64,000 nt of DNA from Paramyrothecium sp. XJ0827 (taxonomy: Eukaryota > Ascomycota > Sordariomycetes > Hypocreales > Stachybotryaceae), in assembly GCA_020881915.1 (NCBI GenBank), contig JAJFPB010000008.1, positions 930,001-994,000 on the forward strand, written 5' to 3'. Shown piece after piece: positions 21,133 to 35,400 of this stretch. The notes under the pieces were generated by a model. The model was not told the origin of the DNA. It was given only the letters and a program-made list of their open reading frames with translations, and searched no databases. A program made the translations under genes and the position numbers. Position 1 is the first letter of the stretch. The number at the start of each line of letters is the position of its first letter.

Positions 21133-21847
21133 GTGAACATGCAGAGCCATTCGATACCGATTATGGAAATGATGAAGAAGCGTTGCATGGTTGTCACACG
21201 AAGGGAAGCGGAGCAGACTATTTCAAGACGGAGGCTTGCGGATATTTTATGATATGAAACGTGACTTAATTTTCTATGATACCTTACCTTACTTTACCTC
21301 AATACTTTTCTTGGACGTAATGGCACGGGATGAGGGTTCCAAGAACACACCAAACGTTAGGCTGGATGCAACATGATGTGTTGGTAGTAGGCGGTAGTCG
21401 TGGATGAATGTCTTAAGCCACATACCTTAATTGAACGTATATGACAGTTTCAGAGGATCCCAGCCACAGTTAAACACGCCCACTTGTTCCAGCATTCATC
21501 CCTGAGTTATGGCGATCACAGTTGTGAAACCCGTTTGTCCAGTTTTGCTTACCCTGTAAGAGGCTAGTTGTAAGTGAGTGGTCTATGCTACACCCTCCAC
21601 GCCTTATTGCAGCTTGTGCTGCGCGGCGCATCCCACTACCGCTATCATTCTCCACTACCCAGAGCTGTTGAAGCTTCAAGGCTCGTACTTGGCTTTGGCG
21701 GTAAACACATTTCACTGATTGGGACGGATTCGAATGACCGCGGACTGCACAACTTTCTCGATTCTGCACGCTTCGGCAATGATGCGCCTCCCCAATCCAT
21801 CTTTCGCATAACACTACTCTCTCAACAGCCCCCACGTCCAACTCACC
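21133..21847. other. Intergenic region upstream of SEC8
   Basis: About 715 bp between two plus-strand genes. It contains 'taccttaccttactttacc' at about 21280-21300, a short word of the AGGTA/TACCT type. I see no gene. Confidence 0.55.
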
Positions 21848-24800
21848 ATGTCGAACCGATACGGCTCGTCCTACCGCTCCGACAATGGGCACGGCAGCCG
21901 AGGCAGGGCAGATGGGGACCTAGATCCTTATGGAGGAGGTTATGCTGGCGGCCGGTTCCGCGCCCCTTCCCGCTCGTCGTCACGGGAGCCATCGCCCTCC
22001 CTGCGAAACATGCCATCGCGACCGCGCATGCAGGAGACGGACGCCGAGCGACAGATCAGCCAGGTGCTGGAACATATCAAGGCGGAATGGCCCTCCATGT
22101 GTCAAGACGAGTGTGTTCCGGTCCAGCTCGCGTTGCAGCTGCTCGACAATAGCTCCGTGGGTCGGGCGCACGATTACCGAAAGTTCCAACAAACGCACAC
22201 GTACCTCCAGAACTCGCTAAAGAACATCGTCCACGAGCACCACCAAGGGTTCAACAGTTCGATCGGTACATTCCACAAGATTCAAGGGAGCATCCAGACT
22301 TCGCAGAAGCGCGTCCGCACCCTGAAGGAGTCCCTGGCTGGCGCCAAGACGAGTCTCTGCGCCACCGATCCCGAACTGAAGAAGCTTTCCAAGGCCTCCC
22401 AAAGCTATGATGAGCTCTTGCAAACCCTCAACGAGCTTGAAGAGCTCCGCGCCGTGCCCGATCAGTTGGAGGCTCGGATATCGGAGAAACGGTTCATATC
22501 AGCGGTAGAAGTGCTTCAGAACGCGTTGCGGAGGTTGCGAAAGCCCGAGCTGGACGACATCGGAGCCCTTAGCGATCTTCGGAGCTATCTTGCCAACCAG
22601 GAGACAACCTTGATGGATATTCTTGTGGAAGAGCTGCACGAACATCTATATCTCAAGTCACCGTACTGCCAGGAGAGGTGGCAGATCTTGGCCAAGACGC
22701 AGGGTGCCTTCAAGGAAGGCTACGGCGAGGAGAAACCAATCACACCATTTCACGCTATCCTTGATTCTATTGATGTCGACAAGCCGGTGGCGGAAGATCC
22801 CATGAAGAACCCTGAAGCAGACACTTTCTACTACGTCGGCTTATTAGTCGAGGCCTTGAACAAACTCGGCAGGCTGCAGAATGCTGTCGAGACTCTCAAG
22901 CAGCGCTTGCCGGTCGAGCTGTTCACCATTGTCAATGAGACAATTAATGAAGTAGATCAACGACATCCCAGCTCGTTGCGAGGAAGGACTACCAAGGCAG
23001 AGGGCCTTCATGTTTATGGCTCCAGGGAGACACAACTGCGAGCCGATGTCATCTACGACTTACTATGGACGCTTTATGGTAAATTCGAGGCCATCGCCGA
23101 GGGCCATCGAGTATTCCATGAGTCCATTAAGGTCTTGATCCGCCGTGAAGGCGCAGGGAATAACAGCGCCCTTCTCGGTAGCTTCAAGGAACTGTGGCAC
23201 CTCTACCAGAACGAGATCCGGTCACTCCTGCACAACTATGTGACGACAGATGCCGATGTTTACCAGTTTGACTCACCAGTGCCCGGGGCCATCAACGGGA
23301 AGAAGGACGCAATGCGCGAAAATCTTTTCAAATTCGCTGAAGCTGACGCCAAGTCTATCGACATGGTGACCGAATATGAGGCCCTGGAGGGCATTATCCA
23401 GGCAACGGTGCCAGGTCTGACGAACAGCTCACGAAAGCAAGGAGCAGACAGCAAGAAGAACAGGTTGGCGGTTGACGGCGCTGAGTCGAGACGTGCAACT
23501 GGACCTGGCTACACCGGCGCCCAACCAACCCCGGGATCCTACAAATCGCTTGTCCAGCCAAGCGTTTTTAACATGAGCTTGTTACTCCCGCCAACGCTCG
23601 CGTTCCTACAAAAGTTGAAGAACATTGTACCACCAGGCTCGGACCTTGCTACCAGCACGCTGACAACGTTCCTCGATAACTTCTTGGTAAACGTATTCCA
23701 GCCGCAACTGGATGAAACGCTCGGAAAGCTCAGCGATACAGTATTTGGCGAAACGGACTCCTTCTCACAAGATCCAGCATGGGTCCAGGTGTCTCGCCGT
23801 CCCATCTTCAAGGGCACTACCGCCTTTTTCGAGGTCGTCACAGCCTTCTGCCGCATGCTCGGGACTATTCCTCCCGATCAAGCCCTCAGCTCACTCATCG
23901 TGACCCAAATGATGCGCTACTATGATAGGTGCTTCAGCTGGTACAAGGCTCTTGTGACGAAGACGCAGGAGCAGTCGATAGACTCGAGCAATCTTAGGGC
24001 ATCAGCTCGATTCGCTGTCCAGCCGGGAGATGTACATGAAGCCATGCACAAGATCTGGACAGCAGATACCGTGGATCAGACACTACTGGAGAAGGAAGTG
24101 CAACTTTTGATTGAGAAGACGAGCGTTGAGAAGCTTGAGACGAACGACATCATTCAAGATCGAGATACGGTTTCCTCATTGTGTCTTCTATATACAAGCA
24201 CCAAGTGGCTGGCAGCAAAGGTTTCTAGTTTAAGGCACATAACGACGCACGACGTGGACTCTGCGCGCCATAATGTCCCAAGGCCCGGGAGTCGGCGTTG
24301 GACCCTGATGAACGATCCCAACAAGGCGGCGTCCGAGCAAGGTCCGGTCCACCTCCCGTTGACGGCGGAGACAGTCCAGTAGGTCGTTCCTCTCGGCGCC
24401 AAGAAGAATACACTAACATGAGTCCCAGGTCTTTTGACAGTATCGTATCGTCCTACGAAGAGCTCGCAGGCACTGCCCTGTTGACCTTGCACATGGAGAT
24501 CCGCTGCCGCATCGTCTATTCGTTGGGCATCGCTCTTAGTCCAGCTGTGGCGCCCTACCTCCTAGAGCAGGAGGTGAGGGAGCCCGACCCGCAGATCCTG
24601 AGCCTCAACTCCGAGCTGGTCCTCTTTGACGAGACCGTCGTTCGCTACTTGCGGGAGAAGGAGGTGGCCTTCATGCGAACCGGGCTTGGCCTACTCACCA
24701 ATACTTACCTGGTCCGAAACGCGAGCGTGGCGTCTCCGATGAACGCCAAGGGGTGCGGGCGCATGCAGCTCAACATTCTCGTGCTACAGCAAAATTTGAA

Positions 24801-25080
24801 GAATATCGAAGAGGCAGTCGATCTTGCTCGGGCCTCCAACTACTTCTTATTGTTCGAGAAGGGCCCGGAGGCCATCGTGGAGAAGGCGAAGCAGAAGGAC
24901 AGCCAGGCAGATGGCGAGGGTGACGACTCGGACCAGTTCTCGTACGACGAGCTCAAGGTCCTATTGGAGCTCTGCTACAGCGAGCCGCTGTCGAATGCGG
25001 AGAGGGGCATTGCGTCGGCCGCGAAGAGGCAGATGGATGAGAAGTTGCTGGAGCTGAGCGAGTACATGTGGCAGACCTAG
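21848..25080 (+). CDS. SEC8: Exocyst complex component SEC8
   Basis: Two exons, 21848-24378 and 24429-25080, giving 1060 aa, a usual length for fungal Sec8. The intron is only 50 nt (GTAGGT...CACTAAC...CAG). It splits a Gln codon and removes the TAG that otherwise ends the first frame. The N-terminus is Ser/Arg/Gly-rich and disordered (about 1-60). The Sec8 N-terminal coiled-coil domain follows (about 65-210; 'KFQQTHTYLQNSLKNIVHEH', 'FHKIQGSIQTSQKRVRTLKE'). The long helical-rod region continues to the C-terminus ('SFDSIVSSYEELAGTALLTL'). Sec8 is a core subunit of the octameric exocyst, which tethers secretory vesicles at hyphal tips and septa. It is the last conserved gene before the gene-poor island. 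Confidence 0.95.
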
Positions 25081-28000
25081 TACGCGTTTGATGTGATGTC
25101 AGGGTGTCATGTAGGAATAGCGCTTGATTTATCGATTTAAATGACTTGATGAGCTGGGCTGATCTCTTTGGGCCAGGCAGCTTTTAGGGCTGGCTCGATT
25201 ATTGTAAACCTGTGATGATGAATACTTGATCTGCTGGCCAACGTGAAGACTTTTGATGATCAATGCTCTAGCAGCCACAATAGGGTATAGTTATATATCT
25301 ATCATCTGTAGGGCCACGAGCTCGTCTATATAATGGATGACTATACGGGGTGGCTTGTAGAACATCTTATAAGTAGACGCCTCAAACTAATATTAGTGTA
25401 TATATCACCACTCCTCGACAGTCAAAACACAAACACCAACATTTGCTGTCCGGATGAATCACTTATACATGATCGAAAGTTCTATGTCCTAAACTTATCT
25501 CTTGAGTCATGTCTGTTCCTTTCTTCCAACGAAGGGGTTGGCACGATTCAGGCGTCAACGAGCCGCGCTAACCGCCACTCAAGCAGCAAGACACCAGCCT
25601 GCGTCGCCAACCAACAGGCTTTACGACGACGAATCAGGATCAATATAGCAGCGCAGGTCGCGCTGAAGATGTCACTGGCACACCGGCTCCGCCTCACCAC
25701 TGCTGTCATGCCTAACTGCAGCTCGAACCGTCGAATGAGAGCCGCGGGATCCGATACGGCTCCGCGCTCCTGGGTGGCTTTCCATGCACGTCCGACGCAT
25801 GTTCGGCGGGAGACTCGCAGCCGTTGGTGGATGAGATCTGGCTCCCCACAGCTGACGAGTCACAAAGATCAGAGATGATGCATCCCGCTGCATGGTGAAG
25901 AGACCTCTCGAGTACGAGCAGGTACATGGATGGACAAACCGCCCTGGCTGGAGTTGGGGGCATGCTATCGTGGAAAATGCCTCCCTTGGCAGGCCCCTTC
26001 TATTGGGCTTTGGACACAATGATGGTGTGACCGCGTGATGATCTTTCGGCCTCTTTCATCTCACCGATGCATTCTTTGGTGCTCGACGACCACTCACAGC
26101 GTGAGAGGAGAGTTCGGTGTCATATCGTCATATTCACCGCTTCACTTGCAAGCAGCATGTTGGGGGCTATGTGCCTCTACGAGCCCAACCCGGCTACATG
26201 TTTCCAGCCAGCTCTTCACTTTCCGAGCGTCCGGGAAAGAAGAAGGGGATTTGGGTGACTGACAACGTGGCGGGGTTCAGACCGGTCTCGTCGATTGCTT
26301 CAGCCGAGGCACCTCTCTGAGGGGTATGAGCTCAAGGTTCAGTGCTGATGCCGTGCGATCAGACCATGGTGAAGGCCCCGGTTGGCTTTTCGAGACCTCT
26401 GCCCTCTTACGCCAACATGACCTCCGCTTCACATACTATCTCCCCTTTGAGACGGGGAGAGCAGTGTGTAAGTGAACAAGAATAAGACGGGAATGGCGGA
26501 TGAAGCCCGACAACTTTCCGGCTACGATTCCGGCATGGCTAGACCAATAAGTAGAATCGTCCAACAAGAACAGTGGCAGCTTCACTGTCAGGCTTCACCG
26601 GGTTCCCCGCTGGGTGAGCGTGCAGCGCTGGCCAGCTCAGCTCATGATTTCAGCAATGTAGGCATGGCCTGGCTTGCCCATACCATCCATGCCTTTCGTA
26701 GCGTGCCAACGAGCAAACCCCTCCAGCGTTGGTTACGAAACGGGAAGGCACTTAGACTTGACTGATGCTAGTCTTCAGATTGCTCGGCCCTGGAAATCTA
26801 CAGGGGGGAGACAGTTGCTTTGACTAAGGCACTCTACACGAAAGACTGACGGGCAAGCAAGTGACAGCAATGAGGCAATGATCATTGTACCCACAATCTT
26901 CCTTGAAGATTAAGAGCTTTTGATATAGATCAGGATGCATCGCGGCATGTGGAGACGGCTCTGCACGATTTACAAGTCAGCAGAAAGAACTATGCCGCAC
27001 GGCCGACGGAGGGAGGCTATGACTGGGAAAGCATTGACGCTCTATAGCATGTAGGCCCAACCATCCTGCTCATGCAGCCTTCCAGCCCGACCAATAGGCA
27101 TCTCCACTCTGAATCACAACCTCGAGAACTTCGGCAATGTGCGAAATCTGAAGAACAATCAACTTCAAAAGCCCAACCACAACTCTGCGCAATAAGCATG
27201 TAAGTATGTGGCCACGATCCCATGCGCTTGTCTCTTATTAATCATCCATAAGCCAATTCGGGGCATCCCCTGCTCAATGGTGGCTGCGATCGCCTACAGG
27301 GGCGACGTGACGGGTGGGCGCCAGGGGTTTCTGTCATTATCCTTCGAGACTACATTCGACTTCATCCGATGCTTCGGAACACCGGTTCTCCTCGATTCAT
27401 CCATCTTGACACACGCCCAGCAGCGTAGCGCCGATCCATGGGTCTGACTTCACCTGAAGCCGACGTGTGCGAAGCAAGACCAAGCAATATGAGGCACGGC
27501 CGACCGGACGAGCTTGCTTGAGGACCCGTGGAAGAGGCAGAATTAAGTCCCTCACCATGACGGCAGACCTTCCTTGAAGTGCAGGAAGAGCCAGGAATCC
27601 AACGTCGTCGGCATCGCGTGCCTTTCGCATCTACAAATTCGTCATGGCACCCGCAATCGAGAGCGACTATATCGAGGGTATGACGGGATGTCGTTTGACG
27701 TTGGCGGCAGCGACAGCCTCGTTGGCAAGGCCAGGTCACACGAGATTGCCGCGGCTGCAATAGGCGGACTGTGTACCTTGCCGCCGCATCTGCAAGACAC
27801 GAATTTGTGCAAGGCATCATTCCACGAGGAACAAGGAATAAAGAGGATAATGCAAGGTCATGTGCATTAGGGGATCATCTGTTTGAGGATTCGATGCTCC
27901 TCGCCTACCGACTCCGGAGCTGAGGAAGTCTGTCCATGGCAGCCATCGTCACCGATCTCGTGGCGTAGCGCACGGCACACTGCGCAATCTCAGCCAAGGG

Positions 28001-29750
28001 CGCGATCACAGACTGATCCCAGTCGTCCTTGGTACAACAAAGAACATGTCCGCCCCGGTCGACAGTCGAAACATTTCACCCGCCACTGAGTCACCTACGA
28101 GCAACCTGAGCGAGAGACTTGAGCGAGAGGGCGAAGTACAGGACAGGGTACATGAAAATTTTTTCCTCTGCTGGCCCTCAACCTCCCAGAATCCTTGCTT
28201 GGCTGGCAAGGGGTGGACTTATAGTTGACACCCCCAGTAATCCGCTCGGCACTCACTCTTGCACGCACATCCCTTCCTTGCCTGCCTGGCTTCATGCAAT
28301 TGAGCAGGAATACCTCCAACGATACGGCCGAGAGGTTGACGAGTACTGGTACATTGTCATGGCGACAGCCGTCGAGACCGCACGAGTAGGGATTCGGCAA
28401 GGGTATGCTGGAGCTAAAGGAACCTCATTGTCAATGACTTGTTGGCAAAGCCCCCAGCAGTGTGGGTCATTCAGCGGGTGCGCCCGCAGTGCGGACCTGG
28501 AACTGGTTCGCAAATCTTCAGGGGAGAATTTGTCGTGGAGGGGCGGCATGACGAGACTGGACGTTGGGGAGTAGTGGTTCTCGGGGCCGGTTTCGTGCAA
28601 GGCGGCCGTTGCACACCCACCAGGGTTGGAGACCCTATATCTGACCGTTCGAACTGAGACGTGGCGGCGGGGAGCGGATTCGAATCATTTCACCATGATT
28701 CTGCGGGTGCACGATTTTTGTTCGTCTTGTCATTGCACACCTCTGTCGGCAATCACGCTCCAGCAAACTCGACAGGGGGGCGGGGGCTCTCCATTGCCCG
28801 CCTTCTGTGACGCACCCTGAGCAGTCCTATCTCGGCCAACGCCATTCGATACGACCAGCCAGTCACGGGAGGCAACCGTCTAGTTCAGCTGACGGCGTTG
28901 CTAGGCCCTCTCGTCATTTCTCAGATATTGAGGCATCCGAGCAAGGTCGAAGAGAGAGGAGGGGGGGTGGTAGTCGGAAGCTACAAGCTACCAAAGAGCT
29001 ACCTTGGCCACGACATGAGGCAGGTAAGTGCTGCAGGTGAGGCAATAGAGGCGGGAGGTGAGGCAAGGCTGTCAAAGTGTACCCTCTCTGCGCTTCTGTA
29101 CCTCCGTAAGGGGTACGGTAGACTGAGCACGTAAACAAACAGACGCTTGCGTGCCGTTCTCGATGCTGCTAGACTTCGAACTCTGTGCCATTGACTTCCC
29201 TCACAACTCAAGGTAAGGCCAAGCCAGACAAGGCACGTGCCTTACCTACCTACCAACCTACCTTTACCTTACCTTCACTTGTTCGTATCGTAACTCAGGA
29301 CTGACCACGGAGACTGTGATACGCACCTGCCCCGCGGTACAGGAAGCCGGGTCTTCTCCGCGTCTGCTACCTTCCTTGGAGTACCTGCCTTACCATAAGG
29401 TAGTGTAGCACGCACCAAGCTTCTTTCCCTTACCTACCTGAACTTTAGGTGCGATAGGCAAGGTAAGGTAAGTAACTTAGGTAAGGTAGGTACGGTACGC
29501 ACACGTGTTCCAAGCCCTGCCATGAGGCTGAAACCTTGAGTACCCGGATTATCTTACTTGACCTCACGATCACATCACAGCATTTCCATTTGCACCGAAC
29601 CAACGCTTAGGTAGAGGAGTTGCTTGTTTCATTCTGAGCTCAACTGGTGCCTACAACTTGCCTTCATCCTTCAGCTTAGATGCCAGTGATGCTATCCTCT
29701 CGCTTGGGCCTGCTTCGTCATCTTGGTCGATCCACCAACGTCGAGCCCCT
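25081..29750. other. Gene-poor region, left part of the 21.6-kb island
   Basis: 4.7 kb with no recognisable gene on either strand. Open frames are below about 185 codons and match no family I know. The only visible structure is the AGGTA-rich island at 29213-29512. No terminal repeats, transposase motifs or heavy C-to-T mutation typical of RIP stood out by eye. Confidence 0.5.
29213..29512. repeat. AGGTA/TACCT-rich island
   Basis: About 300 bp dominated by AGGTA, AGGTAAGG, TACCTACC and CTTACCTT words on both strands ('cttacctacctaccaacc', 'aggcaaggtaaggtaagta'). It has no fixed period. It lies just downstream of the first paralogous membrane-protein gene. Confidence 0.65.
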
Positions 29751-30823
29751 TCATCGACTTCCGAGAGCGTTACCCAGAATGCTCGCGTAACCTATAACCA
29801 TACCGAAAGCGATCTTTGAATCGGAGAAAAAAGCACCGAATAATCCGCTCGCTGCAGATACACAAAAGACGTATATGGCTATACTCCATCCGGCCGGAGT
29901 CAGGTCGAGGGCCAAGACGGCCACGGGGGCACCAAAGAAGATTGCAACAACGAAGTTTAGCAACGTCCAGCGTATCCTCCAGAGGCCTTTAGGCGAGTAT
30001 TGGAGGTAAGTCAACCCGCCCTGCTCCTGTATCTCAATAATAAGCGGCTTCTGGGCTTTTTGTCAGCCTGCAAACTCGACAAGGTGGCGGCAGACGCACG
30101 AAGAGAAACTTCCCGAGGGGGGTTTCCAGCAAGCTGTCCAGCCAATCTTCCATTGGCTGGCTAGAATACATGCTGATCCAATCTCTTACTTCCTTTGGCA
30201 GGTGAGATGTGTCACCAGCTGTCTGGAGATGTTGGACGATGCCATCCACGGTCTCCTTTGTTGGCTTATTGAAGCGATGAATGGTCTCCTGATTGATCAT
30301 GAATGAGTCTGTTGCAGGTCAGTGACGATGCTTACAATGTCCACCCTTGCGCTTGAGTCACTTACTGAACTGCATGAAACTGTCGACGAGGTCCTTCTCA
30401 ATCTCGCCCAACCTCGGACTCTCGGATAACATGCCCTGAATCAGGTCCGTGTAGTTCCGTTCGACCAGTTTCTGAAGGACAAGTTGAACACGCGCTGCTA
30501 TCTGTGGGTACATAGGGGCGATCCTATGAGAAGGGTCGTTGGCGAGTATAGATTCGAATCCGAAGGGCCCATCAACTGAGTCGCTAACGTTAGGTTTCTG
30601 TTCTCGGATGCTCAGAGGGGGCAACCTACCCTTCAAGCCATGCCCGACTCCTGGACGTGGAGGGTCTGTCAAATATTTCAGCTTCCTGGCGGACAAGCTC
30701 ACGGGTATGCCTACCATGTGCGGTCTCAACGCCATGGGCCATTGGATCAGCCGTGCCAGCCTCGGCAGCTGCCAAGCGACCGAAAGGCGAAGGGAGGTCG
30801 TGTTGAATCTGCGAGTCAGGCAT
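29751..30823 (-). CDS. Fungal membrane protein, paralogue 1 (DUF6594-like?)
   Basis: Four exons in gene order: 30703-30823, 30366-30650, 30100-30308 and 29751-30050, giving 304 aa. A variable N-terminus leads to a conserved block beginning 'VDGPFGFESILANDPSHRIA' (about 59-78). A helical region follows, then the motif 'KPTKETVDG'. Three hydrophobic segments close the C-terminus: 'LNFVVAIFFGAPVAVLALDL', 'IAIYVFCVSAASGLFGAFF' and 'IAFGMVIGYASILGNAL'. It is paralogous to the gene at 40844-41953, with the same intron phases and exons of 121/285/209/300 nt against 148/255/212/297. The acceptor at 30650 was preferred over an AG 15 nt earlier, because that would give an improbably short 37-nt intron. 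The C-terminus recalls fungal DUF6594 membrane proteins but I am not certain. Function is unknown. Confidence 0.72.
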
Positions 30824-32285
30824 TTTGGTGTAGCTGTTCCTTAAAAACAACTGCTTTCATCAATGAAGTATGCAAAACAGCACAGATAAGAGGTGAACAG
30901 TACTCTGCATTGTTCCAAGTCTCTCGTCGTCTACCTCAACTTTATATGTCATCGCCCCATGATGGACGCCAACAAAGCCACCCCTCCAACTTCGTCTCAT
31001 TTTGACCCAACTGCGTTGCATCAACCTGCACATCGTTGACCGGTTACTCCGCTGGTAGCTCCAGCATCGACTTCCTTCCAATGACTTGAGCCATGGTCCT
31101 TTGTGGAAACGGAATTGGTTGTCCCTCCCCTTCAGCCTGATTGATGGTGGCATACATGGGCGCATCAGCAATGGTATATCACTGTAGCTGGGAGTACCCC
31201 GCTGCATCACCCTAGGTTGCGTCGGACGGGAAGGCGCCAATACCCAATAGCATCAAAGTCTTACGGCTGCATTCCCACGGCCACGTCGGAGGGGAATATG
31301 AGGCGGCTATGCGCGCGTCGCAAGTGATTCTTAGTGGTCCACGCTAACGCGTAGATTTGACGACATTTGTCCTGACGGAGGCGATCATCACGCAGTTCGA
31401 ATCACGCATCTGGGAAGAACGACCGGCGCAGCACGCGAAAGTCTAAGGAGTAGTATGAATCATGTATTGAAGGGCAGAAAGACTTGGCTATTTGGTTCAA
31501 CAAGAACAGGCACAGGTCCTTGTGTTCAACTCCGATGCCCTCATCACATTATTCCACAAGCTTCCTTCAACCAACCGCTACTAATGTATCAGCGATTGCT
31601 GTTTCAAGCCCGGATTTCTCTGAGAGATGTTCTATAAGACTTACAATGTTACTCATGACGGCACAGTTATCGGTGTCGGTCTACACCTGGCTTGAAGTCA
31701 CCGCAACTACCATGCGGTAGACAAGCTTGATGTGCTCAGGATTGGTTGACAGCGTTTGCGCTCGACTCTCCTCCAGCCGAAGCAGTGGATGAGTCCGAAT
31801 TGTCCTTCTTTGGCGGATCCCGCGGCGGGGTTGGGGTGATAACAATCCGACCATTATTGACAGGCGACATCGCTGATATTGCCAGACAACGTTGGTTGAG
31901 GCAAGCCTTGGGATTGGAAGCTAGGGTAGAATGCAAGACAATGTTGAGAGAAGAAGATGGAGAGGGCTGCTTGATGTCTAGAGGATTTGTGATTCATGAA
32001 GGAGGGCATCGTGAGATTTATGCTTTTCGAACTACCACTGCGAGGACCGAGAGAAGCGCAAGGATACGTACAAGCGGCACCACTTCCGGGGCCAAGGCCA
32101 AGGGGAATGGGCCCATCATTCCTAGTTTGCGACTCATCACATACTCTCTCTCTCCATGACATGGGAACTTGCCAATTCCACGATACCAAAAGAAGAAATA
32201 TATCGTCGAACGAAAGGAAGAAAAAGACGAGTCAACTCTGGAAGTCTGTGCGTGAGAGACGAGACTGCGCCCCTGTCGTGGCAGC

Positions 32286-32481
32286 CGTGTATGTGGGACT
32301 TGTAAGGTTCAGTCGCGTACTACAGTCAGGGAAGAATATTCCCTGTCACGGCCAAGGAACGGAGGCGAGCTCACACTCAATCGTGTATGTGGGACTTGTA
32401 AGGTTCAGTCGCGTACTACAGTCAGGGAAGAATATTCCCTGTCACGGCCAAGGAACGGAGGCGAGCTCACACTCAATCGTG
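32286..32481. repeat. Perfect tandem duplication, 2 x 96 bp
   Basis: Unit 32286-32381 is repeated without a mismatch at 32382-32477, followed by the first four bases of a third unit. Each unit contains a short palindrome ('cagggaagaatattccctg'; arms CAGGGAA/TTCCCTG). The period is a multiple of three and one frame stays open through both units, but I see no supported gene. Perfect identity implies a recent duplication, or an assembly artefact. Confidence 0.93.
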
Positions 32482-35400
32482 ATCCTGGCTCACAGGACTG
32501 CTGTAGAAACTGAGAGAACAACGTGCAAAGTGACATGTGGTGGCGCAAAGCCAGTCGATTGGGCATGAAACAGTTCAGACATTCACTCCAGCTCTCTGGG
32601 TCCACCGAGGGCACAACTGACAAGCTCTCCCTGGAAGTCTGACTGAATGGCCGTGTCCTGACGCGGACCTGCACCTAAGCACCTCCGAAGACATGCCCGG
32701 GCTCAGGTGGCCTTGCTATCGTCCAATAGCCGTGGCCTGTGATCCTCAAGCGATTCGTATGTGGGTTCGAACTGTGAAGGAGAGAAGAGACAAGAAGCCA
32801 GTACGATAAAGCACAACGCACTCGAGGCCGTCATGGAGTCATACATGGGTTTCAAAGCACCGGGGTGGCTTGAACCCTGCTCCGGGATCCGGCAATTGCT
32901 TGCTTAGTTGTTAGTTTGCTGCATATGGAAATGGTCCTGATGCTCTCGAATTCGATGGGCCAGATGGGCCACCTTGTCGGCAGGGATTTGGTTTCAAAAT
33001 TCGATCCGAACTGTAGCTTCTGGCCCCCAAACAACACCGACAGGGTATCCGGGTAAGTGGACGATCGCACTGGCAGGGAATAGCTAGCCTAGCAACATTC
33101 CAAGGAGGCCTAGATCTTCAGCGCGAGCGGCAGGCAACGGATCGATCAGCCTGGCCCTGGCACCTTCGACGGGCATTCTGATGGCAGAACACTAGTTTTC
33201 CGTGCATTAGAACAATCCAAGCCACGAACCCAAGCTTATACACCACAGGGCTGGTCATTGGCGAGATCAAAGCGTCGCATTGCAGGGCGGAATAATTGGT
33301 TGTCCTGCAGAATGGTGGGTGGTACAGCACACACACCCTCCATAGTAACTAACCTTGCAATATGACTTTGTGACCAGTCGTACGGCCGTCGTAACTGGTC
33401 TCATGTACCCGGCCCTTGAAGGTACTTCATGGATACAGCCCGTGGTGGTGCGATGAGGAAACAGGAACTCGCAGGCCCAGCCGTGGTATATACCAGCCTA
33501 CCTTCAACACTGAAGCTGCAGGAAGGGCTCGGACGTTTTCCGATAGCTAAGAGAGCGAACTTGCATAAGCGACTCCCATCTGCAGGCGGAATGTGGCCTG
33601 TAGTCCACTCTGCGCCTGTGCCACAAGCCAGACAAGCCGCTGATCTGCTCGGTTGAGCCGTCAATAATCCCTGGCGTGCCATTCGTGCCGGCATTGTAAT
33701 GACCAGGCGTAGGTGAAGCGGAAACCACACGTATTTCTGATATGTGGGAAATCGCCTTGGTTCACACCATTTCACATTATCCACTTCGCGGGTTGCTGCC
33801 TGGGAAAGACTAGAGGGGCATGCTCCAAGTTAGCCCACTGCATTCATATGCAGCAGCGCCACACGCTCGTCCTAGCAGGTCTCTTACCTCGCAAGCTTCG
33901 GGGGGAAAACCAGTATAAAGCCTTATTGGATGATGGCGGTCCAAGGTTCGTCCGCCTACAGCTGTGCTGTGCCTGCGGCATCGGCAGAGCACAACCAGCC
34001 ATCGGAGACATACTCACAGAGACCCCCAGTCATGGGTTGGCTGAGTGCCCACGGGAAGCGGGTTACCATATCCTTGTTTTCCAGATGGTTGCAATCGACA
34101 CTGAAACCTGCATATCCGCAGGTAACTGAGCGGCACGTCACCTAGGGTATCGAGCGAGCCAGTTGGGCATCATCAGCGCACCGCTCGGCGGCCCCTGCAG
34201 ACTGAGACATTTCATTACCAAGAGCATGTTATCTTCTTGGCTCTCATTTATTTTAGGAGGGTCGTTGAATGCCTCCCGACGCCAACTCGGCACCGGTTTC
34301 CAAGGTTCCGGACGCGGGTGTTGCGCGACGGGACAAAAGGCGGTGGGACAACGAAATGCGATGGGTTGTCGCCAGAAGCAAAAATATCTCTGACCGTAGC
34401 TATGATGCTTAAGTTTCCTCCCAGACCTTGCTGTCGCAGGTTGAGACGCATGCTTGATTCCGGGCGGGAGCCGATGGATCAGCCTAAGCTAGACCGAGCC
34501 TTGGGCGCAGGTGAAGCCTCACACTGCCCCCCGCGAGGCTCTAAACAACCGTCTCTGGCAACGATTGACTGCAACGGATGCAGTCAGGAACCTCGCTCAA
34601 AAAAGCTTTGGAAATGACGACTTGCGGCGTAAGGACTTGACGCCATTGGTGGCTGCAGCGACCGTCTGGTCGACTCCCGAGAGCCGCTCAGCTGCCAACG
34701 GCCTTCCTTGACGGGGCAGTAACGCCTCCTCACCGCCAACCAATCCCATTACTTTGCTGTTCCAGGTAGCGCACGGTCAGCAAATGCCATCCAAACCCGT
34801 CAGTTGTCCCTGATATTCGTTGGCGAGGAATGGTTTTAATCATGACAGATCGGGACCACAATATCCCATGCGCATATTTGCGGAGAGCGCTCTTCCACAT
34901 CAAGAGCAGTCCTAAGAGAGCTTTAAGATGTGCCACAGTGATTATTGCGTGGTAATGAATGACCCTCGAGCCATTTGTCTGACCTCCTTTTCGCGCATGC
35001 TGCCGACAACGCAATGTAGATGATGTGGGGGCATTGTTTCGCGCCTCCAAGTCTAGAGGATTCCGCCTAGAACTTTTCTGACATCAGCCAGGTCAAAATG
35101 CCCCGGTACGTCAGCGGCCGGGGATGCACACTATAACGCGCAACCGTGTATTCGTAGTATGCGTGTCAAGGTGACCCGGAAATTCGGTTGTCGGCATGGT
35201 TTTTCGACCAGTTGGACGACAGGTGTGACCCATTAATCCTCCTATATCTTCTCTTAGGGTCTCGCATCGTTTCGGAATTACCGTCGAGATCATTTACCGC
35301 TCTTGTGACGAATTCGCGGCAGAGAGTCCCCGAGCAAACGGCCAGTTGTGGGGACTTGGAGGTTGGTGTTCGGAATCGGAACCGTGTCGGCCGACCCTGT

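Noticed and set aside
28670..28690. tRNA B-box-like 'ggattcgaatc'
   Set aside because: No acceptor stem, D arm or A-box can be drawn around it.
31996..32568. 190-codon plus-strand frame through the 96-bp duplication
   Set aside because: The repeat period keeps the frame open by itself; there is no domain or start support.
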